A DNA stretch of 64,000 nt, taken from contig JBLWGC010000140.1 of the NCBI GenBank assembly GCA_048772705.1, forward strand, positions 1-64,000, given 5' to 3'. The notes under the pieces were generated by a model that made no database searches, had not been told where the DNA came from, and saw only the letters and a program-made list of their open reading frames with translations. Shown piece after piece: positions 23,153 to 34,656 of this stretch; within the stretch, counting starts at the first letter, position 1, and each line of letters starts with the position of its first letter. Source of the stretch: Leidyana gryllorum EB-2025a (Eukaryota; Apicomplexa). The position numbers and the translations under genes are program-made.

Positions 23153-23471
23153 CTCTCTCTCTCGCTCGCTCTCTGGCGGGGCGGCGCTCGATAACGATCA
23201 GAGCGGGGAGTGAGTGAGTGTCTCCGCAGCAGCGGCGAAGAATTATTTATCGGCCAAACCGTCGATTCTCACGTGTGTATATATGTATCAATATAGGTGT
23301 GTGGCCGCCTCGTTGTGTGTTCGCTGGTTGTCTTATATTCTCCACTCATATCACCACACTGCTGCTGCGCGGGCAGCTCTTCATCGCCGCCAACAACAGA
23401 ACGAAATCCATTTCCGGAATATCTTGAGTGGCCCAACGATACTCACACTCGTAAGCTTTTGCGAGCATCAC
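23153..23471. other. intergenic region between convergent genes
   Basis: About 320 nt between the small CxxCxxC gene and the 3' end of the secreted protein on the minus strand. It contains a TCTCTCGCTCGCTC simple tract at about 23155-23175. No gene is supported. Confidence 0.45.
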
Positions 23472-24940
23472 TCAGAAGAGTCGATGATGTCTCACAACAC
23501 CAGTCGCCAACTCAATGGTGATCACCAGTTGACTGTAGTGCCACTCGAGAACCAGAAAGTCGCCGCCTGTGCTGTTCCACATATCGAGCACGTAGCCTTC
23601 TGTTAGATAATCGAACTCCAGGCTCGTGGTCACCTACAAGAATGGACCGCGTTGGCAGCACACCACCAAATTGCAAAGTGACCCACCTGATATCGGTCAC
23701 GTTCAGCTGACCGCTCGAGAATGGTAACGATCAAATCTCCGCTCCAGCCCACAGATCTGAGAATGCTAAGGTATTTCCCGGATGCACTTGGGATAATGAG
23801 AAAGGGGTCCGAAGACCCCCTCGCTGCAAACCATCCTTTCGGATATGATGGGAAGGAGTATCCCCTTCGTGGCCGACCCACGACTTCTTCAGAGAAATTG
23901 TGAGTTCGCGGTGCACCTAACCGTTCCTGCAACAGACTGCCAACGATAGTATTGTTGGGCTCGTGGGCCAACTCCTCGTCGATCTCGGGTAGTGGCGTGC
24001 AGCTTCTCCCAATACGGCCTGTTTTGACGGGGATCTGCCACAGACAACTCGCATACTCAGACTCCGTTTGGGTAGCATTCAGGGACTCCACAGGCTCTCG
24101 CGTCACCATGTGGACCACGTCGTTGGCAGCATCATAGGCCAAGGTCGAGGGAGGTACTTCTGCGCAAAAAGGTACTTCCCATTGCCGGTCACGACTACTG
24201 AACCACGCAGACTGACGAACAATAATTATATGCCGAACCTGCAGAACACTCACTCACACGGCTCACTAAATCCTTGAAATTCGATCCAATGACAAACCGA
24301 TAGCAACCTGTTTCAAAGCGATCTTGACACCCGTACAATTGGGAAATCGGTTCCATCCCATCATGTGGAGATGCGTAGCTGCGCGCTGACTGCCACCACA
24401 ACGCTTGCTGACAGTCTTGCCACCCTAAGCTCTGGAGACCCAGGAAACAAACAGTGTCCTTTCCGCCGCCACAAGGAGTATTTTCGCCCCAGATCGGCGT
24501 TATCTGCATTATACGGGTGATATCCGTCCGCGTCACGGGCTGCGAACTCGCAGGCGTCGAATACGCCGCATCATCGGCAGGATAGGTGCCATTAGTACTC
24601 CGAATTGATGACCAGCTGCCTTGATGTGAAGACCACTCAATTTGGCCGGTGAAAACGGAAGCTGCTGCCTGTTCACAAGCTTCTTTGAGAGAGAGTCAGA
24701 TAAGGAACCCACTAAATTGGTGTCATTATGTGGGAAAGTGTACTGCCATTCCACCACCGGCTGGTGCAATATATTGAAAAACGCGACCTGCGACGGACTT
24801 GAAGTACACCTTCCGTCGCGAAATGTCCAACCAGGTGTTGACGGTGCGGCCTTTGTCTCCTCTGCCAGGAATGCCAGAGCAAATATCACCCCAACGGACA
24901 CCAGAGCAAACATCAAGGACGAAAGGAGAAAAACATCCAT
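23472..24940 (-). CDS. secreted or type II membrane orphan, 441 aa
   Basis: Four exons, complement(24713-24940), (24258-24668), (23687-24211) and (23472-23633), join in phase throughout; introns are 44, 46 and 53 nt. The start ATG is at 24940. The frame is open upstream, but only to a GTG. Residues 2-27 are strongly hydrophobic (core SSLMFALVSVGVIFALAF) and are followed by acidic and small residues, so they are either a cleavable signal or a signal anchor. The remainder has scattered cysteines, N-x-S/T sites (NDT, NGT, NAT, NFS, NST) and many Trp and aromatic residues, with repeating blocks that could be beta-strands. I recognise no family. Its start lies 54 nt after the stop of the next upstream gene on the same strand. 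Confidence 0.7.
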
Positions 24941-24994
24941 GTCAAAACCACGTAAAAACCTGCTGAACACGCCCTCTTTGCCTCCTGCTACTCG

Positions 24995-25380
24995 TCAACA
25001 AGCGCAAGATCCTCCATGGCGTAGGCAGCGGCGAGCGTTGGCCCACTTATCCACTCGGCCAAGTATGAAAATCTGGTCATTCGAATCCATTTTTAGGCCC
25101 ACAGTCATCCAACGCACATCACACTTGATGAATCCGTTGCGAGATTCTCCAGTATGCGGGTGCCTACTAGATCAACTCCGAACACCATCAGTGCCTTTCC
25201 GGCTGTCGATTGGTCCGGAAAGGTGGTAGTCACAGTCAGTCGAAGGGATATGACGGGTTCAGGCTGCCTTGATGGGTGAATAAACAGATAGTCATACAGT
25301 GCAACACACGTGTGTGGCAAGTCTCCCCAAGCCGCGATTCGTGTAGATCTGGAACAAACCTCAATTTGGAATCTTAATTA
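24995..25380 (-). CDS. small orphan protein, 5' end unresolved
   Basis: Two exons are readable: one covering about 25365 down to 25125 (with ALYDYLFIHPSRQPEPV, LTVTTTFPDQSTAGKALM, LVGTRILENLATDS), then, after a phase-0 GTGATG...CAG intron of about 50 nt, IFILGRVDKWANARRCL and a stop at 24995-24997. The first exon is preceded by an in-frame stop and I find no ATG, so a further upstream exon is needed. An alternative frame over the intron also reads like protein, so this model is provisional. No family is recognised. A CACACGTGTG dyad lies in the first readable exon region at 25305-25314. Confidence 0.4.
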
Positions 25381-25489
25381 TCTCTGCTTTCGCAGTCATT
25401 GGGCCGGTGATGGTGGCCTATTAGGTTGGGATGTTTGCAACAGTGCCATTAGACAGAAGGGGCAGCGAGAATAGCCAAAATTTGTGGGG

Positions 25490-28400
25490 ATGACCCAGTC
25501 CTCAGTGGCTCAGACTTCCGACAAACATCGAAGTCGGGCGAGCCCGGGACGAGAGGCGTCGGAGAAACATTCCGCTACTATTGAACCTACGATTGGTGCT
25601 AACGAGAATGCGCCTTTAGGATGGCGCCAGAGTTTGCGTTATCGTTTGTTAAAGCATATGATAAGACGACCAGCGGATTTTGTACACGAAGATCTGCGAA
25701 TTGTCCCATTAAGGTTCATGAACCCCAAGTTCGAGCGTCGTTATCGCAAGGATCTATGTTCTTCCTATCGGGTTAGAGCTCCATTGGCGGCCGCTTTATG
25801 TGAGTACTGGTGATTGCATTGTCTAGTCCTGTCAGTATGTATCCCCATATGCGTTTTCTGGGGCTTGCAGACCACATCGCCTCAATTCAAGATGTCGCAC
25901 TATCCGGGTTTGGAGGACTTGGATCCGGAGGTTGCAGATGGAATTCAGTCGGTATTGGCTGCGCTGACGGGCTGGCCAATGCACGTAATGATGTTATTGA
26001 ATGTTCTGATGCACATCGGGATGGGAGCGTCTCCATGGCTCTTCGGTCCTCCTCACATCAACAGCGAGTTTTGCATCGTGGCCTTCATGATTCTGGTGGG
26101 TAGCGATATTCTGTGTTGGGTGTGGATCTATCTATCTATCTATCTATCTATGCAGCAACAACTCGCGACAGCGATGATGATGACGATCATGGGACGCCGT
26201 TCGTTACCCGCATTCCAGTCTGAAACATGGACGCTGCCAGGACTTCGCGATGCACTGATTGTCTCGGAAGAGGTTGTTTCATGGACCTACGTTACTGTGT
26301 GTCTCCTCCTTACTATTCCTATAGTTACCTTGAACACCATTGCCCCACCGCGGTACGGCTCTCTCTCTGAATACGATCATACATTGGCGGTGATTGACAG
26401 AACCTGTGTGTCATGGATAGTATTTGGCGCTTTCATCCTCGCGACCTTGGCGTGTCTCCAGGTAATTTTGGTCCGCTTCCAGCCTGTTACCTCTGTTCGA
26501 ACCTGGTAAGGCCTTTGTGACGCAGTGTCAGTCAACCTGCCGGCTCCCCATATCTCCTCCTGTCGAGAAGCCAACTCTCGATATCCCACCTCTCCGCCGC
26601 ACCACCCCTCCTTTCCACTGCGTGAATGCCGAACCGCGGCGCGGCTTGCCGCCGACGGTGTTGGATTGTCCCGATATATTAGGCCGGATGACTCGACAGC
26701 TCAATCTTGGCGTTCTGGAACTCGCTAGTTGGCCTCATATGCTTCGGAGGCCGATATCAGCGCGAACTACAGGAGCGGATCGAGTTGTGGTGTTTTCTGG
26801 TGAGTTCTAGAGTGCGACTTTATTATCGATTCGCCCAACACAGAAAAGCCAACTCAGATTGAAGGTTTTGCATCATGAAGTTCAACGTCTCACCCCTCCT
26901 AAAGGAGTGAAAGAGGTTCAGGGCGAAAGCACCATGGAGGAGTTGATGGCCCTCCTACGCCAAGTGAGTATCAGACGACGTCAGTCGTGACCAATAACCA
27001 CCTCGCCCCTCTTCTCAGTCGCAACGGCTGGTCGGCCAGACCTCCAATCGAGTTATGGTTCCGGAGCTGATACACGCGGAGGAGATCATCAAGGAGTAAG
27101 TTCGGCAGACCACACCGACGGGGGGCTCGCGTCATACCCATCACCTTTGCGGCAGAGTTTTGAGGGTACTTTCTCATGGAGGGAACCTCTTTCAAGTGCG
27201 ATTTGACAACCTCCCGGAGGAGGGTGAATCGATCATTGACCAATATATATGGGGAAAGTCATTTGTGCGTTCGGCTTCGAATGTGACTTTGGATGCCGGG
27301 CCCGCCTCCGTCAATTATGAGGAGATCTCGCCAAGACGACAGCACGCCTCTGTCAGTCGTAGGCCTCTAAAGACTCGCAGAGAAGCAAACGATATTCGCA
27401 AACGAAGGGACACGACAACCAGTTCCATGCGCAGCCCGACACCCCTGCGAGTTGGCTTGCAGGCGCCGCGGCATACCAACTCTAGTGCGACCTCCATCAC
27501 TCCACCACAACCGTGGATCCATCAAGTCGATGAGCTCGCAGTAAGCCGACTAACAAAAGCAGCTCGAACACCTTCTCGCCACACCCCCACAACCAAAGCG
27601 ATCAGTCGTCGTCACACTGGGACCTTGACGATCCCTGCCAGCTAGCTGTCCGACACACTTCCTTTCCCACCGTCATCTCCTTCTCTGACTGAACGATCTT
27701 TGCAGATGGACGAGATGGCTGGCCGCGTAGGTGTTGACTGGAGCATGAACGTCTTGGGCTTCGAAAAGGTACATCACGATATTTTGATTCAAGTAAGACT
27801 CCACGCTGTGCGCCCACTGGGGTTGGAAACTCCAGCTTTTCCGTCCAGTTTGGAGCGTATTTACTGCTGCCGCACGCGAACTTCCTCGATGTGCCCGAGG
27901 ATCGAGTCATGCAGTTCCTCGCCGAAGTGCAGAAATGTTACTGGGACAACCCCTATCACAACACCATGCACGCCGCCGAGGTGGCCCACGCCACATCCTG
28001 TCTGGTTAAGATGCTAGACCTGCCCAGCGGCTCGGCTTACCACAATGTTACCGAACTGGTTCACGTTGTAGCAGCCCTTGGACACGATGTGGGGCACCCA
28101 AGTCGGAACAACCAATTCTTTGTCAATACATTCGATCCACTCGTAAGTAATGCTGGCCACCAACCAGCGCACGTGTGTGCGCGCTCCAAAAGCCGGTTGC
28201 TACACGCTGCTCAACTCGCAATATGAATGGTAACTCTCATCCTTGTCGTCGTAGGCAATAATATACAACGATGTCTCTGTATTGGAGAATTACCATGCGT
28301 TCCTGACCTTTCAGATCTTGGAATAGTAAGCGTGTGTGACTAACAGCGTGGAAAGGGAACGTATTACTTGACTGTTTGCTGCGGTTGTATCCACCATCGC

Positions 28401-29812
28401 AATGTAACTCTTGGGTGTCTGCAGCGATGGATGTGACATTTTCCAACAATTATTTGTCGATGCGTACCGCGATGTGCGGAAACGCATCATAGAGATCATC
28501 CTGGCGACAGACATGAAAGAGCATTTCGAGTCCATCTCGAAGTTTCGGGTCCGACGGGGCGCTGCAGGTTTTGACATGTTTACTGAACCAGAAGATTTGT
28601 GGTGAGTCAACTGCACACACTTCACGCTCGGTGCCCCGACAATCCGCCGATGCCTCAATGTGGTAAAATGCTGTTATAGGCATACGATCCGCATCCTGGT
28701 GAAGGCCGCTGACTTGTCGCATGCGTGTGTCGATTGGGATCAGCACTTTGAGTGGTCATGTCGGATCCAAGAGGAACTGTACCAGCAAGGCGAAGAGGAA
28801 GAGGCAATGGGATATCCCAAGAGTCCTTTATGTGACCGGGATCTGCATGCAGGTTTCGCCAAGTCTCAAAAGGGGTTTCTGGAGTTTGTGGTGGCGGTAA
28901 GTGTGTGTCAGCAGTGTGTTTCAGATATGATGTCGATACGGGGTATCTTATGTTGCGTCACCATGTGCTGTGTGATCCACCTTTTCGGTGACATGTTTAA
29001 ATGTTTGGGATAAAAGTATTTCTTCGCAGCCGCTGATTCTAGAGATTCGTGAGGCTGACACGGGTGGCCAGATCAGTCTGACGTGTCTAAATCAATTATT
29101 TTCCAACAAGGACATATGGGCTCAGATGGAGGCGAATGGGACGCAAATCCAGTTTCCTGATCACATCCTGCAGATGAGCACATTGCCTATCGATCTGGAG
29201 GTGACGGATACACCATTGCGTTCAATAGACTCGAAGAATATGATGGATCGGCACTCCGATGGTGGAAATAGCTCCACTGGCGGTGACGGTTGTTTGCATG
29301 AGAGTGGTGGTGGCGGTGGAGGCGGAACAAATCGGCCTCGGTCATATAGCACATCGCCGAGAGAACAAATCCCCCAGTTCATCACACAGAGCACTCGTTT
29401 ATCTACCGACCGTGCCGAACGCGGAAACAAATGGCATGGCGCATCGCGCATCCATCAACGGTCATACCATGCAGACCAACTCGCTGACTTTGTCAAAACT
29501 GATTCTGACTCGGCCGATATGGTTTTACGCGAGACCACAACCCCTTCCTATCATCAAACTCACACTTACGCTCTCAACTCCCCCACCGAAGCCGGCCGTG
29601 CCTTCATGCACGGGAGTAGTGAGGAGCTTGACATGAACGACGATGAACTCGGCGTCCTACCGACCATCATTGCCCCTCAGCGGAGGGTCAGTGCACCTAC
29701 CGCTGACGCATTTACAGTTCAAATTCGGGACACGCCCGCCGACTCCAAACATCGACGGAATGTAACATGGAAAACAAGCAATGAGGGAACCGGTCATGAG
29801 GTCCCCTCTTGA
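25490..29812 (+). CDS. 3',5'-cyclic nucleotide phosphodiesterase with N-terminal membrane domain
   Basis: The gene starts at ATG 25490; exon 1 (25490-25799) joins exon 2 (from 25827) over a 27-nt intron. The N-terminal soluble part is followed by about five or six hydrophobic segments (for example SVCIPICVFWGLQ, MLLNVLMHIGMGA, VCLLLTIPIVTL, IVFGAFILATLACLQ), a coiled linker and the catalytic domain. That domain shows the class I PDE metal site: the HNTMHAAEV histidine, ALGHDVGHP (HD), DLSH, and the later region with CDRDLHAGFAKSQKGFLEFVV. Catalysis is hydrolysis of cAMP or cGMP at a membrane. This membrane-plus-PDE architecture is typical of apicomplexan PDEs. Exons between about 26500 and 26810 are not resolved, and a (TCTA)n stretch at about 26129-26150 may be a 36-nt intron or coding. 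The C-terminal 250 residues are disordered. Nucleotide specificity cannot be read from the sequence. Confidence 0.88.
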
Positions 29813-29904
29813 ACCCACAGTGCCTTTTGTACTTGCCTCTTTTCCAAGTCGTCTCCATCGGTCGACCATGTCCGTGTGTGTGACGTGTGCCTATCAACAA
29901 AGTC

Positions 29905-30929
29905 ATGTCCTTCACCACCGATCTCACCAACAACAGTACCGCTCAAGAACATGAACATATCGACCACTTCGCCCACGTTCAACAGCGGCTCAGAACCGCC
30001 CATGCTCTCCTCTCCGACTTCACTCACCGGGTGTCCCTCGTCGCCGATGACCCACATGCACGACAGCCTCTCAATGCCGCTCAAAAGACCAGCGAACAGG
30101 CCAAGGAGGCCGTAGACGCGGCCAAGGCCCAACTTCGACAGTACGCACAGCCGTGAAGCACACCAACATATTCACTTCACAGACTTATGATCTGGGCCGC
30201 AGGGTGCCCTGGTCAGAATTACTCTGCCAGTTTGCGCAAGGAAAGTCTTGAAAGCCAAGTCAACCAATTGGTGAGTACTAAAGACTATACTTACACGTTA
30301 TCACTCTCAATAGACCGTGGCCTTCAACGAACAACTAGCACGCCTTAATGAACTCATCTTGGTACAGCAAACCACCAAACGCCCGCATACCCCGTCGCAA
30401 CAAGTATCCACCACTACCGCCACGTCCCGCATCGCCACCGACCCCCTCATCGACCAACAAGACCGACTCACTGGGCTAAGGAGCTTGCATGACGGAGTTG
30501 AAGCCGTAAGTCCAGACCCCCCACTCAGCGAGAAACACCTTCCAGACTAAACAAGTCATGCACGAACTAAACAGTTTAGTTCGCGCCCAGGACCCACAAC
30601 TAGACTGCCTTGAGAATGCCGCAGCCAGCACCAAAGATTACACACGCGATGCGGCAATTGAGCTCAACAAGGAATACACCCGTAAACGTCGACGTACAAG
30701 ACGTGTCTGGATCGCTTTCCTCTTCCTCCTCTGCTCAGCATTCATTGTCTTCTACCTGTACTTGAGACCACCAGGCCTCATCAACATACCCCGCACCACG
30801 GGAGATTTGCCAGCCTTAGATCAGCAGCCTTCACTGGAAGTAAGTTCTTCTATTTCGCATGAATCAGCAGCCGGCCTCCGCGGCGCTGCACCTGACGCAG
30901 CCAAAGGCAATAGAAACACTAAATCTTAA
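29905..30929 (+). CDS. syntaxin-like Qa-SNARE
   Basis: Four exons, 29905-30140, 30183-30270, 30314-30505 and 30546-30929, join in phase to give 299 residues; introns are 42, 43 and 40 nt. The N-terminal half is helical (QQRLRTAHALLSDFT, then AAQKTSEQAKEAVDAAKAQL), as in a Habc bundle. The last exon holds a SNARE motif (MHELNSLVRAQDPQLDCLEN, with a glutamine at the expected zero layer), a basic KRRRTRR juxtamembrane stretch and one transmembrane segment (AFLFLLCSAFIVFYLYL). About 55 mostly polar residues follow the membrane segment, which is unusual for a tail-anchored SNARE. A GTAAGT inside this tail could be a further 28-nt intron that would change the C-terminus. The role is membrane fusion in the endomembrane system; the exact compartment cannot be assigned. 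Its stop overlaps that of the convergent ApiAP2 gene. Confidence 0.78.
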
Positions 30930-32319
30930 CTTCTTTCGTCTTCCTTAACATGAATCCCTTGAATTGACACTGGAGTCGCAGGAGAGGGTTGGGGAGGTGC
31001 ACCTGGCCAGTATGATGCCGGCGTTACAAATCCGCCGGGGCCACCATACCCGCGAACCTGCCCCTCCGCCGGCCAAGCGGCGTCTGTCGTTGAATCTTGA
31101 CCCCCCATCGATGAACTGTTGTCGCTTGACGGAAACCGGCCATTCGTGCTGTCGACGTTCGCCAAGTCCACCTCCGATGATGATTCGCCACTTGGCGGTC
31201 TTGCGGACACTACCCGTGGAGAGTAAAAGTTCGTGCCGTCTAAGACTGCATCGTCTGGTAGATTCATTGTGGGCGATCCAGCCCCATACACCGAGGTTGC
31301 CCAGTCTGCACCCATCGGCACGTAAGCTTCGGACAAATATTCCCGATAGGGTCCGGAAACGCCCATTGGTACGGCGTAGTCCATCCCTCTCCATGGCAGA
31401 CCTCTTCCCCCGTCTTCTCCTGAGCCAGGCGCACCTGTAGGAGGCGGAGGATTTGGGCACCAAGCACCATACATCTCTGTTGGAGCGTAGTATTCCGAGG
31501 GCATTGTGGGAGAGGAATAGGGGGAGGGGCTGGTGCTTAACTGTGTAGTGCTGGAACCGTACCGTCTGCGTCGCCTTCCGCTTTTGGTGTCGCTTCCGGC
31601 CTTCCGGTCGTTCTTGACTACTCTGCGATAATCTGGATTCACGAGGTGGGATGAAGATTCGATCTTGATGCTGGCCCCGTTGTTCCCACCGGAGCCCTGG
31701 TTGGCAGGTTGACTGGTCATCATAGCCTCGTTCATCTTCGATAACCGGTAGGCGATCGCGAACAACCGTGCATCCTCAAAGCCAAAGTCATCGACGGAGA
31801 AATTCTTGGTCTTGCGTTTTCCCACGCCGCCTTCTCGCCAATTTGCCCGCCATATTCTTCGTTGCTTGTCGAAATACACTCCGACCACTCGACCTTCGCC
31901 GATGGCCCGAATATCGATGCAATCGTAAGGATTGTTGCCGCTCGGGGGCACAATATTCAGAGGGCCGCCGCGGTAGTCACCCATGTACACAGCATTGGGG
32001 GACTCTCCTGATGGGCCAGTGTTGGTTTCCAAACTGCAGAGACACGCAATTAGACGTCAATTCATGGGTGGACTCACCCGTTCCATTCGCCGTTTCCGAG
32101 ATCTTGAGCCTCATTCTGAAAACGATTCTCCTCCATTTGCCCTGTGCAGCGCGCAGACTCTCCTTCTTGATGGTCCGAAGCTGTGGTCGAAGTTGCTCGC
32201 TGTAGCATTGGGTTTCTGCTGGAGTATGAGCCTGATGAGCCCGTGAGGGGGGTTGGTCGTTGACCGGTCTTTGATTTTGTGGCAGTGTCCTTTCCTGTGC
32301 GCTTGCGTTTGGCTTTCAT
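30926..32319 (-). CDS. ApiAP2-type DNA-binding protein, 449 aa
   Basis: Two exons, complement(32078-32319) and complement(30926-32033), join in phase 2 with a 44-nt intron. Residues about 125-180 form an AP2 domain: VVGVYFDKQRRIWRANWRE, then KRKTKNFSVDDFGFEDARLF and AIAYR. This has the three-strand-plus-helix spacing of AP2 domains and the ApiAP2 style of the family expanded in apicomplexans and their relatives. It is presumably a nuclear transcription regulator. The N-terminus is basic and Ser/Thr-rich (KAKRKRTGKD, a possible nuclear localisation signal). The C-terminal 250 residues are disordered and rich in Gly, Ser, Pro and Tyr. Only one AP2 domain is seen. Its TAA stop shares bases with the TAA of the convergent SNARE gene, and its ATG lies 113 nt after the stop of PIG-S copy A. 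Confidence 0.85.
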
Positions 32320-32432
32320 GGACTTCGATTGAATACTAAGGCTGCATGGACATCAAGGTCAGCGATCGAAACTATATATGTGTTTGCAAACGCGAGACGC
32401 AATAGATCGGGAAGGGTGCACCTTGCGCTTTT

Positions 32433-34083
32433 CTAGATGCTAGGAGGCTTTAGTAGTCTCTTGAAGTGAGGCAGGAGCCTCCTGACCATCGCAGTGAAGG
32501 GCAGAGCGAGTGCGACGATGATTGGGCCGTATAAGGCAAGGACGAAAGTTGGCGGCAAATACGGGCGGCGGTGGAAACTCAGCGCGCGCAATAGCTATGG
32601 GGTGAAATTAATACATATATAATGTGTAACAGCTCACTCTGCGAGCAGCAACCCATCCCAGGAAAATGGCATAAACTCCGTCTGTGCCCGAGCCTGTGCG
32701 GGTCACTTCCTGCAACCGAAGTTTCAACTCCTGATCCAAGTGTGCATTGTTTCGTGGTGCGTGGCGAAACTGAGCTCACCGTAATACTCATCATCGCTCC
32801 CTTATCCCACTCCCAGAAGAAAGCGCTTTTGTCGATGCCTTTGAGCGCCTCCAAGTTATTGTGAAAGTTGCCAATGATGCTCTCCATGGCTCGATGGATT
32901 AAGACAGGTGTTTCGAAATAGTCATTGATGCCAAGTCCCTCGTATTGGCAGAATTTGGAGCCGGCAACGGCATTGACTCTTTGACATAAGCTCTGCCCTG
33001 GTAGCCCAATCACTACCCGAACAGCTGCGATATACAGATTGCGCAGCTCCTAGTCAGGAAAGAGACGTCAGGAAGTCAAGTCACCAGCGAACCTACGGTC
33101 AAAGACATTTGGTAATGTGCGGGAATAATTATCAATTGGCCCTGTTGGCCGACGTCCACTAATGTGGGTCGATCCATATCCGGGAAACATTCGAGAGGTT
33201 CATTTGCTTGCCAGAGGATCAATCCATGCGTTTTTGGTGCATGGAGCGGCACAATACGGTCGCTAAGGATATGTAATGATAGTGCCTGAGCAATCCGTTG
33301 AGACTTGGCCATGTCGGTTTCGGGCCATAAACTTCGCCGTCCATTCCACAACGATCTAAACTCGTCCCCGCACAGTAATTGGTCGTGGCTGCTTCCAAGT
33401 ACCATCTGAACGGCAATGAATGTAAATCGAAGAACATGATGACTCACATCGTGGGCGTACGAAAGTCCCCTCAATTCCACGATAGACTCCCTCATAAAGC
33501 TGTCCCATGTTGACAAAACTGAACGCGCCGTTCTGCAGGTGATTGTGAGCGAAGCCGATGGGGGAAGGGCGAAGGGGGAAGGGGAGGGTCTGTTTTCCAC
33601 AAAATGGACTCACTCTACGTCGTGACCGACTATGGTGAAGTGAACGTGTTCAATGAGGGTGGGATTCATATCGTCCACGTGATCGCGCAATGCATCGGCG
33701 ACGCTCTCATCACTCGTGCAGATAACCAAACTCTTGTCAGCTTTGCGGACAGCTTCGGCTTTAGGGAGGCCGGGGCCTTCGAAGAGATGCAAAGGGCACT
33801 TTGTGGAGGCTGCTGCCTCGGTACAGTTCAGGGTGTGTCGCGGAGGACCCGATATACATAGTGTGGGCACTGCTCCCGGCATCCATGGCTCTGGTATTTT
33901 CTGAGTGTCTGGATGCCTTTCAGTTGGGGCGAAGAGATCCGAAAAGTGCAGAAAGGCGATAGTAGCACAGACATAGAGCAGGAATGAGGCGAAACAAGTA
34001 GCCTCAAGCCGTTTGCGAGTCGTTTTAGACAATATATCGCCGTGCCTAGCCCGCTTGAATATCCTTGCAGCCCGAGCCAACAT
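32433..34083 (-). CDS. GPI transamidase subunit PIG-S-like, tandem copy A
   Basis: The gene runs from ATG 34083 to TAG at 32433-32435 in several exons. The order is an N-terminal transmembrane segment (CFASFLLYVCATIAFLHF), a lumenal part with LRDHVDDMNPTLIEHVHFT, then RIVPLHAPKTHGLILWQANEPL, the sequence LYIAAVRVVIGLPGQSLC and a C-terminal transmembrane segment (PPTFVLALYGPIIVALALPF) with a basic tail. Two terminal membrane spans around a lumenal domain, the block reading as lumenal-strand plus PLyI, and the R-x-L-GLP-like element match my knowledge of PIG-S/Gpi17. PIG-S is a subunit of the ER complex that attaches GPI anchors to proteins. The assignment is from pattern, without an alignment. 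Exon boundaries parallel those of copy B at 34657-36284, so the pair arose by duplication. Confidence 0.68.
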
Positions 34084-34656
34084 TCCAGTTTATTTTCAAC
34101 ACTGAAAAGTCCATCACATCACACTTGACTCGCACTAAGGTGGACACAAACTCTGACTTGCATTTGGTGCCGCGCACCAGTAGTGCCGGCTCCTTGGGCC
34201 ACACTCACTTCTTGGTGTACCAAACCTCAAAACTACCACTCCCTCCACGACTAATTAACCCAGATCATCCGAGGCTTAAACTTAACTTCTCTAGCCATCT
34301 TTCCAAGCTGCTCTGCAGTATGTAATGGATGGTCGCCACCCCAGTCAATTATATGGACCTTTGAACTCATTTAAGCCCCCCAGCACCACGCATTCGGTGT
34401 CCGCGAGTTGACGACCGGCGAGGTCGGCGTGATAAACCCTGCTTGAACACCGGGCGACCTTTGGAAAGCAGCTGTACCCACAGACCTACAGCAGCTCGAT
34501 GTCGTGATATGCCAAGTATTTAGATCTCTGTCCTGTTGACGGTGTCCGTGCCCAGTACCCACAGGCTTCTGATTGACATCGAGTGTGGATAACACCATAC
34601 CGAACCTTCAAGCGCGCTTGCACACGCGAGACACGTTTCCAGACACTGACGCGGCA
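34084..34656. other. spacer between PIG-S copies with duplication relics
   Basis: This 573-nt spacer has no complete gene. At about 34130-34200 the minus strand resembles the last exon of the condensin-II H2 gene at 36422-36498 (shared peptide block LLVRGTK). At about 34615-34635 a TTGCACACGCGAGACAC word resembles the flank downstream of copy A at about 32380-32398. Both fit a tandem duplication of the PIG-S locus together with its flanks. Confidence 0.6.

Noticed and set aside
26129-26150. (TCTA)n tract in the phosphodiesterase as a frameshifting repeat
   Set aside because: It stays in frame (Tyr-Leu-Ser-Ile) and could also be removed as a 36-nt intron. Either way the frame is kept, so it is not evidence of a broken gene.
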